Assembly: GCA_029260235.1 (NCBI GenBank)
Contig: JAJDDP010000156.1
Location: 1-53,546, forward strand
Length of the DNA: 53,546 nucleotides
Source: Phycisphaerae bacterium
Lineage (GTDB): Bacteria; Planctomycetota; Phycisphaerae; UBA1845
Direction of reading: 5' to 3'
A program made the position numbers and the translations under genes. Below are positions 33,665 to 42,578 of the stretch, one piece after another. A model generated the notes under the pieces. It saw nothing but the letters and a program-made list of their open reading frames with translations, made no database searches and was not told where the DNA came from. Position 1 is the stretch's first letter. The number at the start of each line of letters is the position of its first letter.

Positions 33665-34309
33665 TTAGTTCTGCCTCTTAACAGCGATGATGCGAACCCG
33701 GTCCGAAGCATCCTCAGCCCGATCAGCTACGCTACCCGATGCTTCGACCAGATCGCGCAGCAGGATTTTTTCTGCCGTTGGCATCTCTGAATTGAAGATC
33801 GAGCTGATGAGGTTGCGTTCTGCCGTGTCGGACTGGCTTTCCAAGGTGTTGACTTGATCACTCAGATCAATTGCTCCTCGATAATCGATGAACAATGTGC
33901 GGACGGCCTCTACGAGCTTGAGGCTACATTTTTGGGCGGCCTCAACCTGGTTTAGCCACAATGTCGCCCATTCGACAGGCATTGAGATGCCCTGGCGAAG
34001 AATCATGCCGATGACGTTGTCTGCCTGATTAGGAACACGATCAACAGCTTCGAGTAAGCCAAGAACATCACCGCGGGATTCGGGAAAGAGTGCTCTACCA
34101 AACAAGAAAATCTGGATCTCCCTCCGAAGATCGTCAGCCTTGGATTCAGCTGTGTGGGCTTGGAGAGCAATTTCTTCCAGATCGCTTTGCTGCCGACCTT
34201 CGATATCCGCCCTGACGAACGAGGCCATCGCATTGATGCACTCAGCCACCTGTTCCAGGTAGCGGTCTATCATCGATTCAACTCTTTTTTGCTTACTGCG
34301 AAAGATCAC
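33665..34309 (-). CDS. DUF47 (PhoU-like) Pit accessory protein
   Basis: A 214-residue helical cytoplasmic protein of the DUF47/YkaA family, relatives of PhoU that bind metal clusters and accompany Pit transporters. The signature QAHTAESKADDLRREIQIFLFGRALFPESRGDVLGLLEAVDRVPNQADNVI is typical. It starts with GTG; an ATG 12 codons later (34273) is an alternative. It is directly upstream of pit on the same strand, as is usual, and probably sets or gates the transporter's activity. Confidence 0.9.
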   Translation of the reverse strand: MIFRSKQKRVESMIDRYLEQVAECINAMASFVRADIEGRQQSDLEEIALQAHTAESKADDLRREIQIFLFGRALFPESRGDVLGLLEAVDRVPNQADNVIGMILRQGISMPVEWATLWLNQVEAAQKCSLKLVEAVRTLFIDYRGAIDLSDQVNTLESQSDTAERNLISSIFNSEMPTAEKILLRDLVEASGSVADRAEDASDRVRIIAVKRQN

Positions 34310-34374
34310 GGTCCTAGAGCTTTCTCTCTTGTGCTTGAACTAACTAGAACCCGTCGTTCCTGATTTAGCTGAGC

Positions 34375-34749
34375 TTACAGACCCAGCTGCATCATGCCGC
34401 TACTCCGATGCGGGCAACGATCGGTGTTGATACACGAATCGGGGAGCACCAGCCTCTGCACAGGTTGGCCACCGATGAGGTGCTTCTCCACGATCTCAGT
34501 GGCGTCCTCTGGTTTGACGAAACCGTACCATACTTCTTCGGGATATACGACGACCGTAGGTCCATGTTCGCACTGGTCGAGGCACTGGCTCTTGTTTACT
34601 CTAACCTTCCCCTTTAAGTCATGATCGGCGCAGGCGAGTTTCAGTGCTTCGGCAAGAGCGGCACCCGCTTTGGACGCACAGCAGCCACGAGGGTGTTCGG
34701 CTTCTCGCTGGTTGATGCAAACGAACAAGTGGCGTTGGAATTTCGGCAT
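34375..34749 (-). CDS. Thioredoxin-like [2Fe-2S] ferredoxin
   Basis: A 124-residue protein. FVCINQREAEHPRGCCASKAG provides the first cysteines and NKSQCLDQCEHGPTVVVYPEEVWYG the second pair, the spacing of the thioredoxin-fold [2Fe-2S] family (as in NuoE-like and Azotobacter FeFd proteins). Two further cysteines (DSCINTDRCP) lie near the C-terminus. It is a small soluble electron carrier with unknown partner. RNase D lies 39 bases upstream on the same strand, so they might be cotranscribed, but a functional link is not evident. Confidence 0.88.
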   Translation of the reverse strand: MPKFQRHLFVCINQREAEHPRGCCASKAGAALAEALKLACADHDLKGKVRVNKSQCLDQCEHGPTVVVYPEEVWYGFVKPEDATEIVEKHLIGGQPVQRLVLPDSCINTDRCPHRSSGMMQLGL

Positions 34750-34788
34750 GATAGAACTCCATCCCGTTCTGTTTGAATCCTTCGGGCT

Positions 34789-36057
34789 TCACTCCGGCTG
34801 AGTTGCGTCGCCCGGGGTGATGGCCAAGTGCATCTTGGTCCGTTTCCCTACCACGTTTACTGCAGCTTTCCCCGTCAGAAGATCATCGAGCATTTGCCCG
34901 GTCATTTCTGCCCGCCAGCCTTTTTGGAGAGGCGATTCAGCCGGTAGCCCTCGCGTGTGCGAGTGAAGCAGCGCTCGAATGGTTTGTTTGGTAGCCGTCA
35001 GGCTAAACGCGACTTTCTCTCGTCGGCAGGCGTCGCGAAGAACGGCAGTCAAGAGCGCGGTTAGGACCAGTTCTTCCGGCGTATCTTCGATGCTTGTCGC
35101 AACCTCTGGGTATTTCTCGGGTGGGCAGTCGAGGCCTCGTTGAACTGCAACCGTAAGGTCCTTGATGGCCGAGGGCCGCAATGACAGGCCTCGGAGGGAT
35201 TTCACTTGGTCTTCTTTGGTCAAGCCGTGCCGACCGATTTCGACTAGCAGGTGATCCCTAAGGACCACACGGGCGGGTCGATTGAATTTGCGGGCCAGTT
35301 CGTCGCGCTCTTCGAGCAACTCAAGCACACAGGCTAACTGCTTTCCATTGAGTGAGCCTGTGCCCTTGAGTCGAGAGACCCTGGACTGTTTCGGGAGCTT
35401 GTAGGTTTCAACTTTGTCGAATCGGGCGGCCTCTTCATCTGCCCAAGCAACCCGGCCTCTACGCTCGAGCTTGCGCATCAGTATCTTGTGGATGGCTGGG
35501 ATGTAGGCTACGTCGTCTACTCCGTACCGCTTCTGGGCATCGGTGAGTGGTCGATTCCGCCAATTGGTCAACGTTTGAGATTTGTGCAGCCGGACCTTCA
35601 GCGTGCTCTGGACCAGCCTAGCCAAGCCAATGGGGTAGTCATGGGTTACCAAACCAGCCGCGATTTGAATATCAAAGATGTTGGCAGGGGGCTTGCCAAT
35701 AATTTGCAAGCAGAGTGCCAAGTCTTCCATGCCCGCATGAACCAGAACCTTGACGCTAGGATCAGCCACCAATTCCCAGAAACAAGTCGTATCCAAATTG
35801 GCCAGCGGGTCGATCAGGGCGGCTTCTTTCTCGGTGGCTACCTGGATGAGGCAGACTTGAGGATCGAAGGAGTCCTCCATGATGAACTCGGTATCGAAGG
35901 CAAACAATTCTGCCCGGGCTAGTCGGTCGCAGAGCGACCGCAGTTCCCCTAGTTCGGTAATGAGGGGACAATTGAGATTCACCGGTACATCTTTCAAGGC
36001 AGATTCCTCGACTCGAACAGTTGGCAATCGTCGATCTACTTCTATCTCGTGCATCAT
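34789..36057 (-). CDS. rnd: Ribonuclease D
   Basis: A 422-residue 3'-5' exoribonuclease of tRNA and small RNA maturation. The DEDD-type exonuclease domain (about 40-215) has AFDTEFIMED (Asp and Glu), LVHAGMEDLALCLQ, NIFDIQIAAGLV and YGVDDVAYI (final Asp with Tyr). An HRDC domain follows (about 245-320; NGKQLACVLELLEERDELARKFNRPARVVLRDHLLVEI). The family is usually about 370-400 residues, so this one is slightly long at the C-terminus. A TPR gene is divergent upstream. Confidence 0.93.
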   Translation of the reverse strand: MMHEIEVDRRLPTVRVEESALKDVPVNLNCPLITELGELRSLCDRLARAELFAFDTEFIMEDSFDPQVCLIQVATEKEAALIDPLANLDTTCFWELVADPSVKVLVHAGMEDLALCLQIIGKPPANIFDIQIAAGLVTHDYPIGLARLVQSTLKVRLHKSQTLTNWRNRPLTDAQKRYGVDDVAYIPAIHKILMRKLERRGRVAWADEEAARFDKVETYKLPKQSRVSRLKGTGSLNGKQLACVLELLEERDELARKFNRPARVVLRDHLLVEIGRHGLTKEDQVKSLRGLSLRPSAIKDLTVAVQRGLDCPPEKYPEVATSIEDTPEELVLTALLTAVLRDACRREKVAFSLTATKQTIRALLHSHTRGLPAESPLQKGWRAEMTGQMLDDLLTGKAAVNVVGKRTKMHLAITPGDATQPE

Positions 36058-36198
36058 GCAGATAATTACGCGCTTGCCAAGGGTGAGCGTGTTTTTCTTT
36101 CCGTGAGGTGAGTAGCGACGTTGCCAGGGGAGGTAGTTTTGGTCAACAATGTAGTGGGCGGTACATGGCAGGATACGTTCAGGACACGAGGTAGGGCC

Positions 36199-37335
36199 GT
36201 GGCAAGTTCAACGAGATGCTCGTCAATCCAATGTGTGCAGTGCTTCGCATGTATCCTGGCTTGCGTTGTTCACGCGCAGGGACTGGACGGCTCTGCTGAG
36301 CAGGCAGACCGATCCCTCGAAGTGGCCAAAGAGCTGGTCCTGCAGAACCAGTTCGAGCAGGCGGTTCTGATGTTGAATGACGTTGCTCCAGTCTACCGAT
36401 CGTACGAGTTCCACCATCTGATGGGTTTGGCCAAGCACCGACTTGGTGAGTCGGCAGGAGCCCGGCGACACTTGCAAGAAGCACTTCGAATCAGGCCAAC
36501 CTCAAGGGATGATCTCATCTTGCTCGCCGAGGTGCTGATTGATGGCGAAAAATTCTCTCTGGCAATTGAGGCACTCGAATCTGCTCAACGCTTGGGCAGC
36601 AAAGATGCCCACCTTCACCTGAACTTGGCCCGGGCATACCATCGGATCGGCGTAGATCTGGGTGAGCTAGAGGTGCGCTTGCTTCCTGAGGGGCGCGTTG
36701 GGCGCTTGCACCAAGGTTACTACTTGATTGAACCCGTTGCCCGGCGGCTGGGCGAGTTCTTGGTTGCGCCGAAGAGGTCAGCCATCTACCACTTGCAGAA
36801 GGCACGGGATGCCGGTCTGCAATCCTTGCCCTTGCGTATCTTGGAGGGAGATATTTGGTTGACGGCTCACCGGTATGGTCAGGCAGTGGCTGTCTATGCT
36901 GTGCTGCAGGACGAAGTGCAGGAGAGAATGGAGGGCAGCGAAGGGGCGGGCTTTCAATCTCGCTTCGCCGATGCTTGCCTTCATGTCGACGACGTGGAGG
37001 GATATGTAGCCCACATGGAGAAAGCGGTCGCCTCGGATAAGAACGCCTTTGGCCCGGTGATGTGCGCTGTCTACCAGACCGCAGCAAGGCATTGTAGTGC
37101 TGATGGCGACTTGTCCGGGTATCTGCGGCACTTGAAGTCGGCGTTGGCGTACGAACCGGCGGATGCTGACTTGCACTACAAGTATGGAAACGCATTGCTC
37201 GAAGCTGGACGAAACGAAGACGCGATTCACCAATGGCGAATTACCATGGAGCTGGACCCAGACCACGCCGACCGAACTCGTATGCTCGAACGCATCCGCT
37301 CCGCCAGCCCTAGGTCGCTTCTTCGTCCCAGTTGA
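36199..37335 (+). CDS. Exported TPR-repeat protein
   Basis: About 378 residues from the GTG at 36199, with GAGG upstream; a longer frame from 36121 has no ribosome site. The first 30 residues (SSIQCVQCFACILACVVHAQG) look like a signal peptide. Several TPR-like helical pairs follow: DRSLEVAKELVLQNQFEQAVLMLNDVAPVYRSYEFHHLMGLAKHRLGESAGARRHLQEALRIRP, DAHLHLNLARAYHRIG, and DADLHYKYGNALLEAGRNEDAIHQWRITMELDPDHA. TPR proteins are scaffolds; no enzyme motif is present, and the partner is unknown. It stops 4 bases before the converging amidohydrolase gene. Confidence 0.75.
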   Translation: MASSTRCSSIQCVQCFACILACVVHAQGLDGSAEQADRSLEVAKELVLQNQFEQAVLMLNDVAPVYRSYEFHHLMGLAKHRLGESAGARRHLQEALRIRPTSRDDLILLAEVLIDGEKFSLAIEALESAQRLGSKDAHLHLNLARAYHRIGVDLGELEVRLLPEGRVGRLHQGYYLIEPVARRLGEFLVAPKRSAIYHLQKARDAGLQSLPLRILEGDIWLTAHRYGQAVAVYAVLQDEVQERMEGSEGAGFQSRFADACLHVDDVEGYVAHMEKAVASDKNAFGPVMCAVYQTAARHCSADGDLSGYLRHLKSALAYEPADADLHYKYGNALLEAGRNEDAIHQWRITMELDPDHADRTRMLERIRSASPRSLLRPS

Positions 37336-37339
37336 GTTC

Positions 37340-38575
37340 TCAGCGTGGGTGGTCATGGACCACTGCGCCTTCAATCACCGTGCCGATGCAGTGGGATGTG
37401 TATTCAAACGGATCACCGTCATAGAGGGCTACGTCACCGTCCTTGCCCACTTCGAGCGATCCTACCTTAGCGTCGATGCCCAAAATTCGGGCAGCCTGGA
37501 TGGTGATGGTCGCCAGCGCCTGGTCAAAGGTCAGGCCATTAGCGGCTGCGATGCCTGCCTCGAAGAGAACGACGCGCACCTTGGGGACATAAGATTCGTA
37601 CCCGCCTTGAATGGCCACCGGGATACCCGCCTGTACGAGATGAGAGGCTGTCTCGAAGCTTAGATTCTTGGCGTCACCCACAGGGCGGATCATGGTGGCG
37701 TGCAGGATGACCGGCACGCCGGCGGCCTTGATCTTATCGGCGAGTAAGTAGGCTTCGGCCCCACCGTCCAGGATAAGATCAAGGTCGAATTCCTTGGCCA
37801 ATCGCAGGGCGCTGGCAATATCCTGTGCGCGGTGTGCGGTGACGGTCAGTGGCACATTCTTGTCAAGGACGTCGATCAGTATCTCGTAGTGGAGATTGCG
37901 CTCAGGCTGCTTGTCGGGTTCTGCATTCGCAAGCTTCTCGCGGTAAGCGTCGGCTTTGATGAATTCCTGGCGCAGCATAGCCATCATCTTGCCGCGGGTT
38001 CCAGGGGACTTGCCTTTGTCGCGCTTTCGGGCAGAACTGCTAAGCGTCGCAGCAACTGCGGCGGGGCTCTTGATTAAGGCGTCCTCGACGGTGTTGCCCG
38101 TGGTTTTTACGATGATGGTTTGTCCGGAAATCAACTCGCCGGGAGCATGGCCTGTGTGGACAGTGGTGACCCCGAAGCTGCGAATCCACTCGATGAGTTT
38201 TTCATGTGGGTTGTAGGCATCGATAGCCCGCAGCTCGGGCTGCATGGGCGAGGAGCGTTCGAGCTGATCCTGATCGTGCTTGATGTTAAAGATACCGGAC
38301 AAGCCGACCACGCTGCGGGCATCGATAAGTCCCGGCGTGACCACCTCAGCTTCTAGCACTTTCAAGCCCGCAGGTATCGCCGTTTGATCGGCAGGGCCTA
38401 CTGCGGTGATCTTACCATTCTGGATGACCACCACACCGTTCGCAATGGCGGGGCCGGACATGGTATGCACCGTCTTGCCCGTGATGGCTACCTGGGCTGA
38501 GGCTGTCGAGGAACATATAAGCCCAACGCAGAACATCATGACAGCTGGTTGTGGGAACCGAATGGCATTCATCAA
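37340..38575 (-). CDS. Exported amidohydrolase-like protein lacking the HxH motif
   Basis: A 411-residue protein with a signal peptide (VMMFCVGLICSSTASA). The fold is amidohydrolase-like: a small beta-sandwich (ITGKTVHTMSGPAIANGVVVIQNGKITAVGP), then VVTPGLIDARSVVGLSG where the metal-binding H-x-H should be (here A-R-S at 86-88). VTAHRAQDIASALRLAKEF, VILHATMIRPVGD and GSLEVGKDGDVALYDGDPFE are conserved with the partner gene. It is translated from an ATG overlapping the stop of the intact paralogue upstream. Loss of the HxH suggests a pseudoenzyme subunit or altered metal binding. The substrate is unknown. Confidence 0.8.
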   Translation of the reverse strand: MMNAIRFPQPAVMMFCVGLICSSTASAQVAITGKTVHTMSGPAIANGVVVIQNGKITAVGPADQTAIPAGLKVLEAEVVTPGLIDARSVVGLSGIFNIKHDQDQLERSSPMQPELRAIDAYNPHEKLIEWIRSFGVTTVHTGHAPGELISGQTIIVKTTGNTVEDALIKSPAAVAATLSSSARKRDKGKSPGTRGKMMAMLRQEFIKADAYREKLANAEPDKQPERNLHYEILIDVLDKNVPLTVTAHRAQDIASALRLAKEFDLDLILDGGAEAYLLADKIKAAGVPVILHATMIRPVGDAKNLSFETASHLVQAGIPVAIQGGYESYVPKVRVVLFEAGIAAANGLTFDQALATITIQAARILGIDAKVGSLEVGKDGDVALYDGDPFEYTSHCIGTVIEGAVVHDHPR

Positions 38576-39885
38576 TTGTTCTCCCCCTCTTGATCGAAGC
38601 AGCAGAAGTAGGGTTCCTGTTCGTCGCCCGCCCCGTACCCGCCGACCGCGTAGAGCCGGTCTTTGGAATCGCCCCGGTCGAACACCTTCTGGCCTTCGAT
38701 CCAGGTCTGCAACACTTTGCCATAAACACTCAGCGGATCGCCGGACATGATGATGAAATCTGCGTCCTTGCCCGCCTCAAGGGAACCGATGCGGTCACCC
38801 AGATCGAGCATTTCTGCTCCTGACAGCGTCAGAGATCGCAATGCTCCAGCGCGAGACAATCCTGCTCGAGCGCCCAGGGCCGCTGATCGGAAGAAAAGTC
38901 TCGAATCGGTGATCCAATCGTCGGTGTGGTAGGCCATCTTGACGCCGGCCTTCTCGAGAACTGCCCCGGTTTCAAACGCCAAGTACGATGCTTCGAGTTT
39001 TCCCCCCGGACTATCGATCATGATCACCGAGCAAGGAACACCAGCCTTAGCAATTTCCTCGGCCACCTTCCAGCCTTCGCTAATGTGATGCAGCACGACC
39101 CGAAACCCGAATTCCTTGGAGAGCCGAATAACGGTAAGGATGTCATCAGCCCGGTGCGTGTGATGGTGAACGATGCGTTTGCCGTCCATGACTTCGAGCA
39201 GCGCTTCAAGCCCAATGTCGCGTTCTGGCATCTTCTTGGCGTCGCCAGATGCCCGTTCAATCTTCTCCCGATAGGCCAATGCTTTGACGTACTGTTCCCG
39301 AACCAGGAAGGCCGACTTGGCCCGTGTCCCTGGGAACGGCGCGTCGCGTCGCGAATTCGTGCCGTTGGCCATCTTCATTCCGCCCATCGGTTGCCCTTTG
39401 GTGTCTAGAATGAACATGTCTTCGATCGTGTCAGCCTTGCGAAGCTTCACATACACCGTCTGCCCGCTCAGCAAGTGCCCCGAGCCGGGCATAATGTTCA
39501 TGGCTGTCAACCCGCCCGCCAACGCCCGCTTGAAACCGGAGTCGTGGATATTCAACGAATCATAGATGCGGACATCGGGTTGAATGGGTGCCGATGAATC
39601 AGCGCCGCCCATGCCGCCGATGTGGTTGTGTGTACAGATGAGGCCTGGCATGATGAGTTTGCCAGCGACGTCGTGTACTTGCACATCGCTCGCGAGAGGT
39701 ATTGAGCCAGCTGGCCCGACAGCCTTGATCTTGCCGTGCTGGACGACGAGCACGCCATTGTCGATCTCTTCACCGTCGATGGGGATGATATGGGCACCGA
39801 CGAATGCCTGGGCTATCTCCTGAGCGGCCGCCGAGCTTGCCAGCAGCATGATACCTAGACCGAACAACACTGCCTGTATTCGCAA
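38572..39885 (-). CDS. Exported amidohydrolase (imidazolonepropionase-like)
   Basis: A 437-residue periplasmic enzyme with a signal peptide (AVLFGLGIMLLASSAAA) and a TTG start supported by GGAG 7 bases before. The metal-binding motif is GLICTHNHIGG (His86 and His88); HHHTHRADDILTVIRLSKEFGF and YHTDDWITDSRLFFR carry further ligands. The barrel ends with LDLGDRIGSLEAGKDADFIIMSGDPL. It is a close paralogue of the next gene, which overlaps by 4 bases. COG1228-type amidohydrolases cleave dipeptides, imidazolones or other cyclic amides; the real substrate cannot be read from sequence. Confidence 0.85.
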   Translation of the reverse strand: MRIQAVLFGLGIMLLASSAAAQEIAQAFVGAHIIPIDGEEIDNGVLVVQHGKIKAVGPAGSIPLASDVQVHDVAGKLIMPGLICTHNHIGGMGGADSSAPIQPDVRIYDSLNIHDSGFKRALAGGLTAMNIMPGSGHLLSGQTVYVKLRKADTIEDMFILDTKGQPMGGMKMANGTNSRRDAPFPGTRAKSAFLVREQYVKALAYREKIERASGDAKKMPERDIGLEALLEVMDGKRIVHHHTHRADDILTVIRLSKEFGFRVVLHHISEGWKVAEEIAKAGVPCSVIMIDSPGGKLEASYLAFETGAVLEKAGVKMAYHTDDWITDSRLFFRSAALGARAGLSRAGALRSLTLSGAEMLDLGDRIGSLEAGKDADFIIMSGDPLSVYGKVLQTWIEGQKVFDRGDSKDRLYAVGGYGAGDEQEPYFCCFDQEGENN

Positions 39886-40025
39886 TTTGACTCTCCTGCC
39901 CGGCCCATGGGGTAAATGAGTTTCTTGACTTCATGTAGATTCCCAAGCTTAGTGGACGAACAAGCGATTCGCAAATGGGGTAATGCCAGGACTGGAGCTG
40001 TTTGCGACCACAGAAAGTCTTGGCC

Positions 40026-40967
40026 TCATTGCTTGCCGGCCAGCAGCACCATGATCGCATTTTGGGCATGCAGGCGGTTTTCTGCTTGGTCGAACACCGC
40101 TGAATTTGGCAAGCGCGTCGTATCGTAATCAATCTCTTCGCCATAGTGCGCCGGCAGGCAGTGCAGAACCGTCGCATCGTTCTTGGCCAATTTCATGACG
40201 TTGGCGTTGACCTGATAGGGCATGAAAATTTTCTTGCGTGCGGCGGCTTCGTCTTCTTGCCCCATCGATGCCCAAACGTCGGTATAGATGACGTCTGCGT
40301 CACTGGCGGCTTGGCTCAAGTCGCTGGTTGCTTCGATTTTGGCACCGGTTTGAGCGGCGAATTTTCGTGACTCCTCAAGGACATCGCTGTTTGGCTCATA
40401 ACCCTCGGGGCCGCAGATGGTGACGTTCATCCCGGTGAGCGCCCCGCCATACATCAGCGAATGGGCCATGTTATTGCCATCGCCAATGTAGACGAAGTTG
40501 ATGCCTTCAAGCCGACGCTTCTTCTCATAGATGGTCAAGAGATCAGCCATCACTTGGCAGGGATGTTCCAAATCGCTCAATCCATTGATGACCGGACAGC
40601 CAGAATACTTGGCCAGGTCTACCACGATGTCGTGCCCGAAAACCCGGGCCATGATGATATCAACGTAGCGGGAAAGCACGATGGCGATGTCTTCGGTTGT
40701 CTCTCGTTGACCTAGTTTGATATCGTTGGGCGACAAGTAGATGGCGTGCCCGCCCAGCCTCGACATGCCCGACTCAAATGAGACCCGGGTTCGCAGGGAG
40801 GGCTTTTGGAAGACCATCGCCAGAGTCTTGCCGGCAAGGAGCGGGCGGTCATCGCCGCGATAGTGGGCTAGCTTGAGTTCCTCAGCCGTCTTGATTGATT
40901 GCCAGACTTCTTCGGTCGAGAAATCCTTAAAGGATACAAAGTTCCGGCCTTTGAGGTTGACGGCCAT
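40026..40967 (-). CDS. argF: Ornithine carbamoyltransferase
   Basis: A 313-residue cytoplasmic enzyme that makes citrulline from ornithine and carbamoyl phosphate. The carbamoyl-phosphate loop is SLRTRVSFESGMSRLGG (the usual S-T-R-T reads S-L-R-T), DLEHPCQVMADLLTIYE has the HPCQ motif, and VLHCLPAHYGEEID has the ornithine-binding HCLP. GGAG precedes the ATG. It lies 64 bases downstream of rocD on the same strand, so both enzymes acting on ornithine are probably cotranscribed. Confidence 0.97.
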   Translation of the reverse strand: MAVNLKGRNFVSFKDFSTEEVWQSIKTAEELKLAHYRGDDRPLLAGKTLAMVFQKPSLRTRVSFESGMSRLGGHAIYLSPNDIKLGQRETTEDIAIVLSRYVDIIMARVFGHDIVVDLAKYSGCPVINGLSDLEHPCQVMADLLTIYEKKRRLEGINFVYIGDGNNMAHSLMYGGALTGMNVTICGPEGYEPNSDVLEESRKFAAQTGAKIEATSDLSQAASDADVIYTDVWASMGQEDEAAARKKIFMPYQVNANVMKLAKNDATVLHCLPAHYGEEIDYDTTRLPNSAVFDQAENRLHAQNAIMVLLAGKQ

Positions 40968-41031
40968 TGCGGTGTTCTCCGTTGATCAGTCGCTGCTGTG
41001 GAAGAGTTCGATTTTCGCACGAGTGGGTCCG

Positions 41032-42249
41032 CTACCGCAAGACCTTGTCCAAACGTTCCAGTGCCCAGTCGATTTCCTCTTTGGTGATGATCAGTGGCGG
41101 AGCGAGCCTGATGCTGTACTCATGCGTGTCTTTGCAGAGCAGGCCTTCTTCCATCAGGCGGAGGCAGTATGGCTTTGCTTTGCCGGCGCTCACCCTGTCT
41201 AGCTCAATCCCGACCCAGAGGCCTCGGCCTCTGATTGTGGTCACCTTGTCCCACTTGTACGCCCGAAGCCGATCAAATAGATAACCGGCAAGTTGCGTCG
41301 TGTGGTCTTGGATCTCACCCTTTCCCAGAATCTCGATCACCTTGCGGCCGATGGTGCAAGCCAGCGGATTGCCGCCAAAGGTGCTGCCGTGACTGCCGGG
41401 AGTAAAGACATCCATGATCGCCCGCGATGACACGACGGCTGATACCGGCATGATCCCCGCGCCCAATGCCTTGCCCAGAATGTAGATGTCCGGTTTGACG
41501 TTTTCGTGATCACAGGCAAACGTCTTCCCGGTCCTTCCCAGGCCTGATTGGATCTCGTCGGCGATGAACAGAATGTTGCTGTCCGTGCAGGCTTGCCGCA
41601 CCTCCTGCAAGTACCCATCCGGCGGAACAATGATGCCTGCTTCACCTTGGATCGGTTCAACCAGAAAGCCTACCGTGTTGTCGTCGATTGCGTTCTTGAG
41701 CGCTTCAATGTCACCGTATGGCACGACTTCAAATCCGGGCGTGAAGGGCCCAAAATCCTTGCGACAGTCGGGATCTGTGCTGAAGCTGATGACCGTCGTC
41801 GTTCTGCCGTGGAAATTCTGGTCGCAAACGATGATCTTGGCTTTGTCTGCCTGGACGCCCTTTATCTGATAGCCCCAACGGCGGGCGGTCTTGATGGCTG
41901 TCTCGACAGCTTCGGCGCCGGTGTTCATGGGCAAAACGGTTTCCATGTTGCACAGCTCAGCCAGTTCTTTGCAGAAGGGGCCTAGCTGGTCGGTGATGAA
42001 TGCCCGCGATGTCAAAGTCACCCGCTCGAGTTGTTCACGCGCCACCTGCATCAATTCGGCATTGCTATGGCCGAAATTGACAGCTGAGTAGGCCGCCAAA
42101 AAATCCATGAAGCGGCGTCCTTCGACGTCCTCGACCCAAACACCCTCCGCCTTGGAGATCACCGCGGGTAGCGGGGCATAGTTGTGGGCGCTAAATTCGT
42201 TGACCAAGTCCACATGGGCCTGGGCATCCATCGTGGTTGAAGTAGTCAT
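41032..42249 (-). CDS. rocD: Ornithine aminotransferase
   Basis: A 405-residue PLP enzyme that converts ornithine to glutamate semialdehyde. NYAPLPAVISKAEGVWVEDVEG at the N-terminus is the ornithine-aminotransferase hallmark that separates it from acetylornithine (ArgD) and GABA aminotransferases. PMNTGAEAVETAIKTAR, FIADEIQSGLGRTG and the PLP lysine in YILGKALGAGIMPVSAV are intact. It is followed by argF, so ornithine can be either carbamoylated or sent to proline/glutamate. A 9-base T run lies in the leader a short way before the start. Confidence 0.95.
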   Translation of the reverse strand: MTTSTTMDAQAHVDLVNEFSAHNYAPLPAVISKAEGVWVEDVEGRRFMDFLAAYSAVNFGHSNAELMQVAREQLERVTLTSRAFITDQLGPFCKELAELCNMETVLPMNTGAEAVETAIKTARRWGYQIKGVQADKAKIIVCDQNFHGRTTTVISFSTDPDCRKDFGPFTPGFEVVPYGDIEALKNAIDDNTVGFLVEPIQGEAGIIVPPDGYLQEVRQACTDSNILFIADEIQSGLGRTGKTFACDHENVKPDIYILGKALGAGIMPVSAVVSSRAIMDVFTPGSHGSTFGGNPLACTIGRKVIEILGKGEIQDHTTQLAGYLFDRLRAYKWDKVTTIRGRGLWVGIELDRVSAGKAKPYCLRLMEEGLLCKDTHEYSIRLAPPLIITKEEIDWALERLDKVLR

Positions 42250-42578
42250 AGGATCACCAAATTCAAAAAAAAAGGCCTAACAAGACGATCACGCCGTTGT
42301 GATGCTCGAGTCGCCGGCGGGGGAGTTCGGAACGAACCGGCTGGAGCGATCCTTCAGCCCCGCAGGCCGGCTCAATCTATCGTTTTTTGCCTCCCTGGCA
42401 ACCCCGCCCAAACCGACATATTTTGACACCAACAGAGGGCAGATCGGAGTCAGCCGGGCTTGCGGTTGCCGGGCATCTGATATCTACTATTGAGCCAAAA
42501 GGGCGACCTGCTGTTGTCAGGGAGGTGCATACCTGCCTGTTCTTAGATTAGCGGCTTTTGAAGGCGGAGACTTCGACT
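42250..42578. other. Intergenic region between divergent rocD and S9 peptidase genes
   Basis: About 329 bases with no gene. On the minus strand the rocD leader has a run of nine T about 20 bases before the start, with an ATCAC/GTGAT hairpin roughly 14 bases earlier, which is too far for a good attenuator. Further out, GGCTG...CAGCC (within 42340-42362) and nested CCGG-type pairs could fold and are followed by a TTTTTT run near 42385. No known riboswitch was recognised. Confidence 0.4.
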
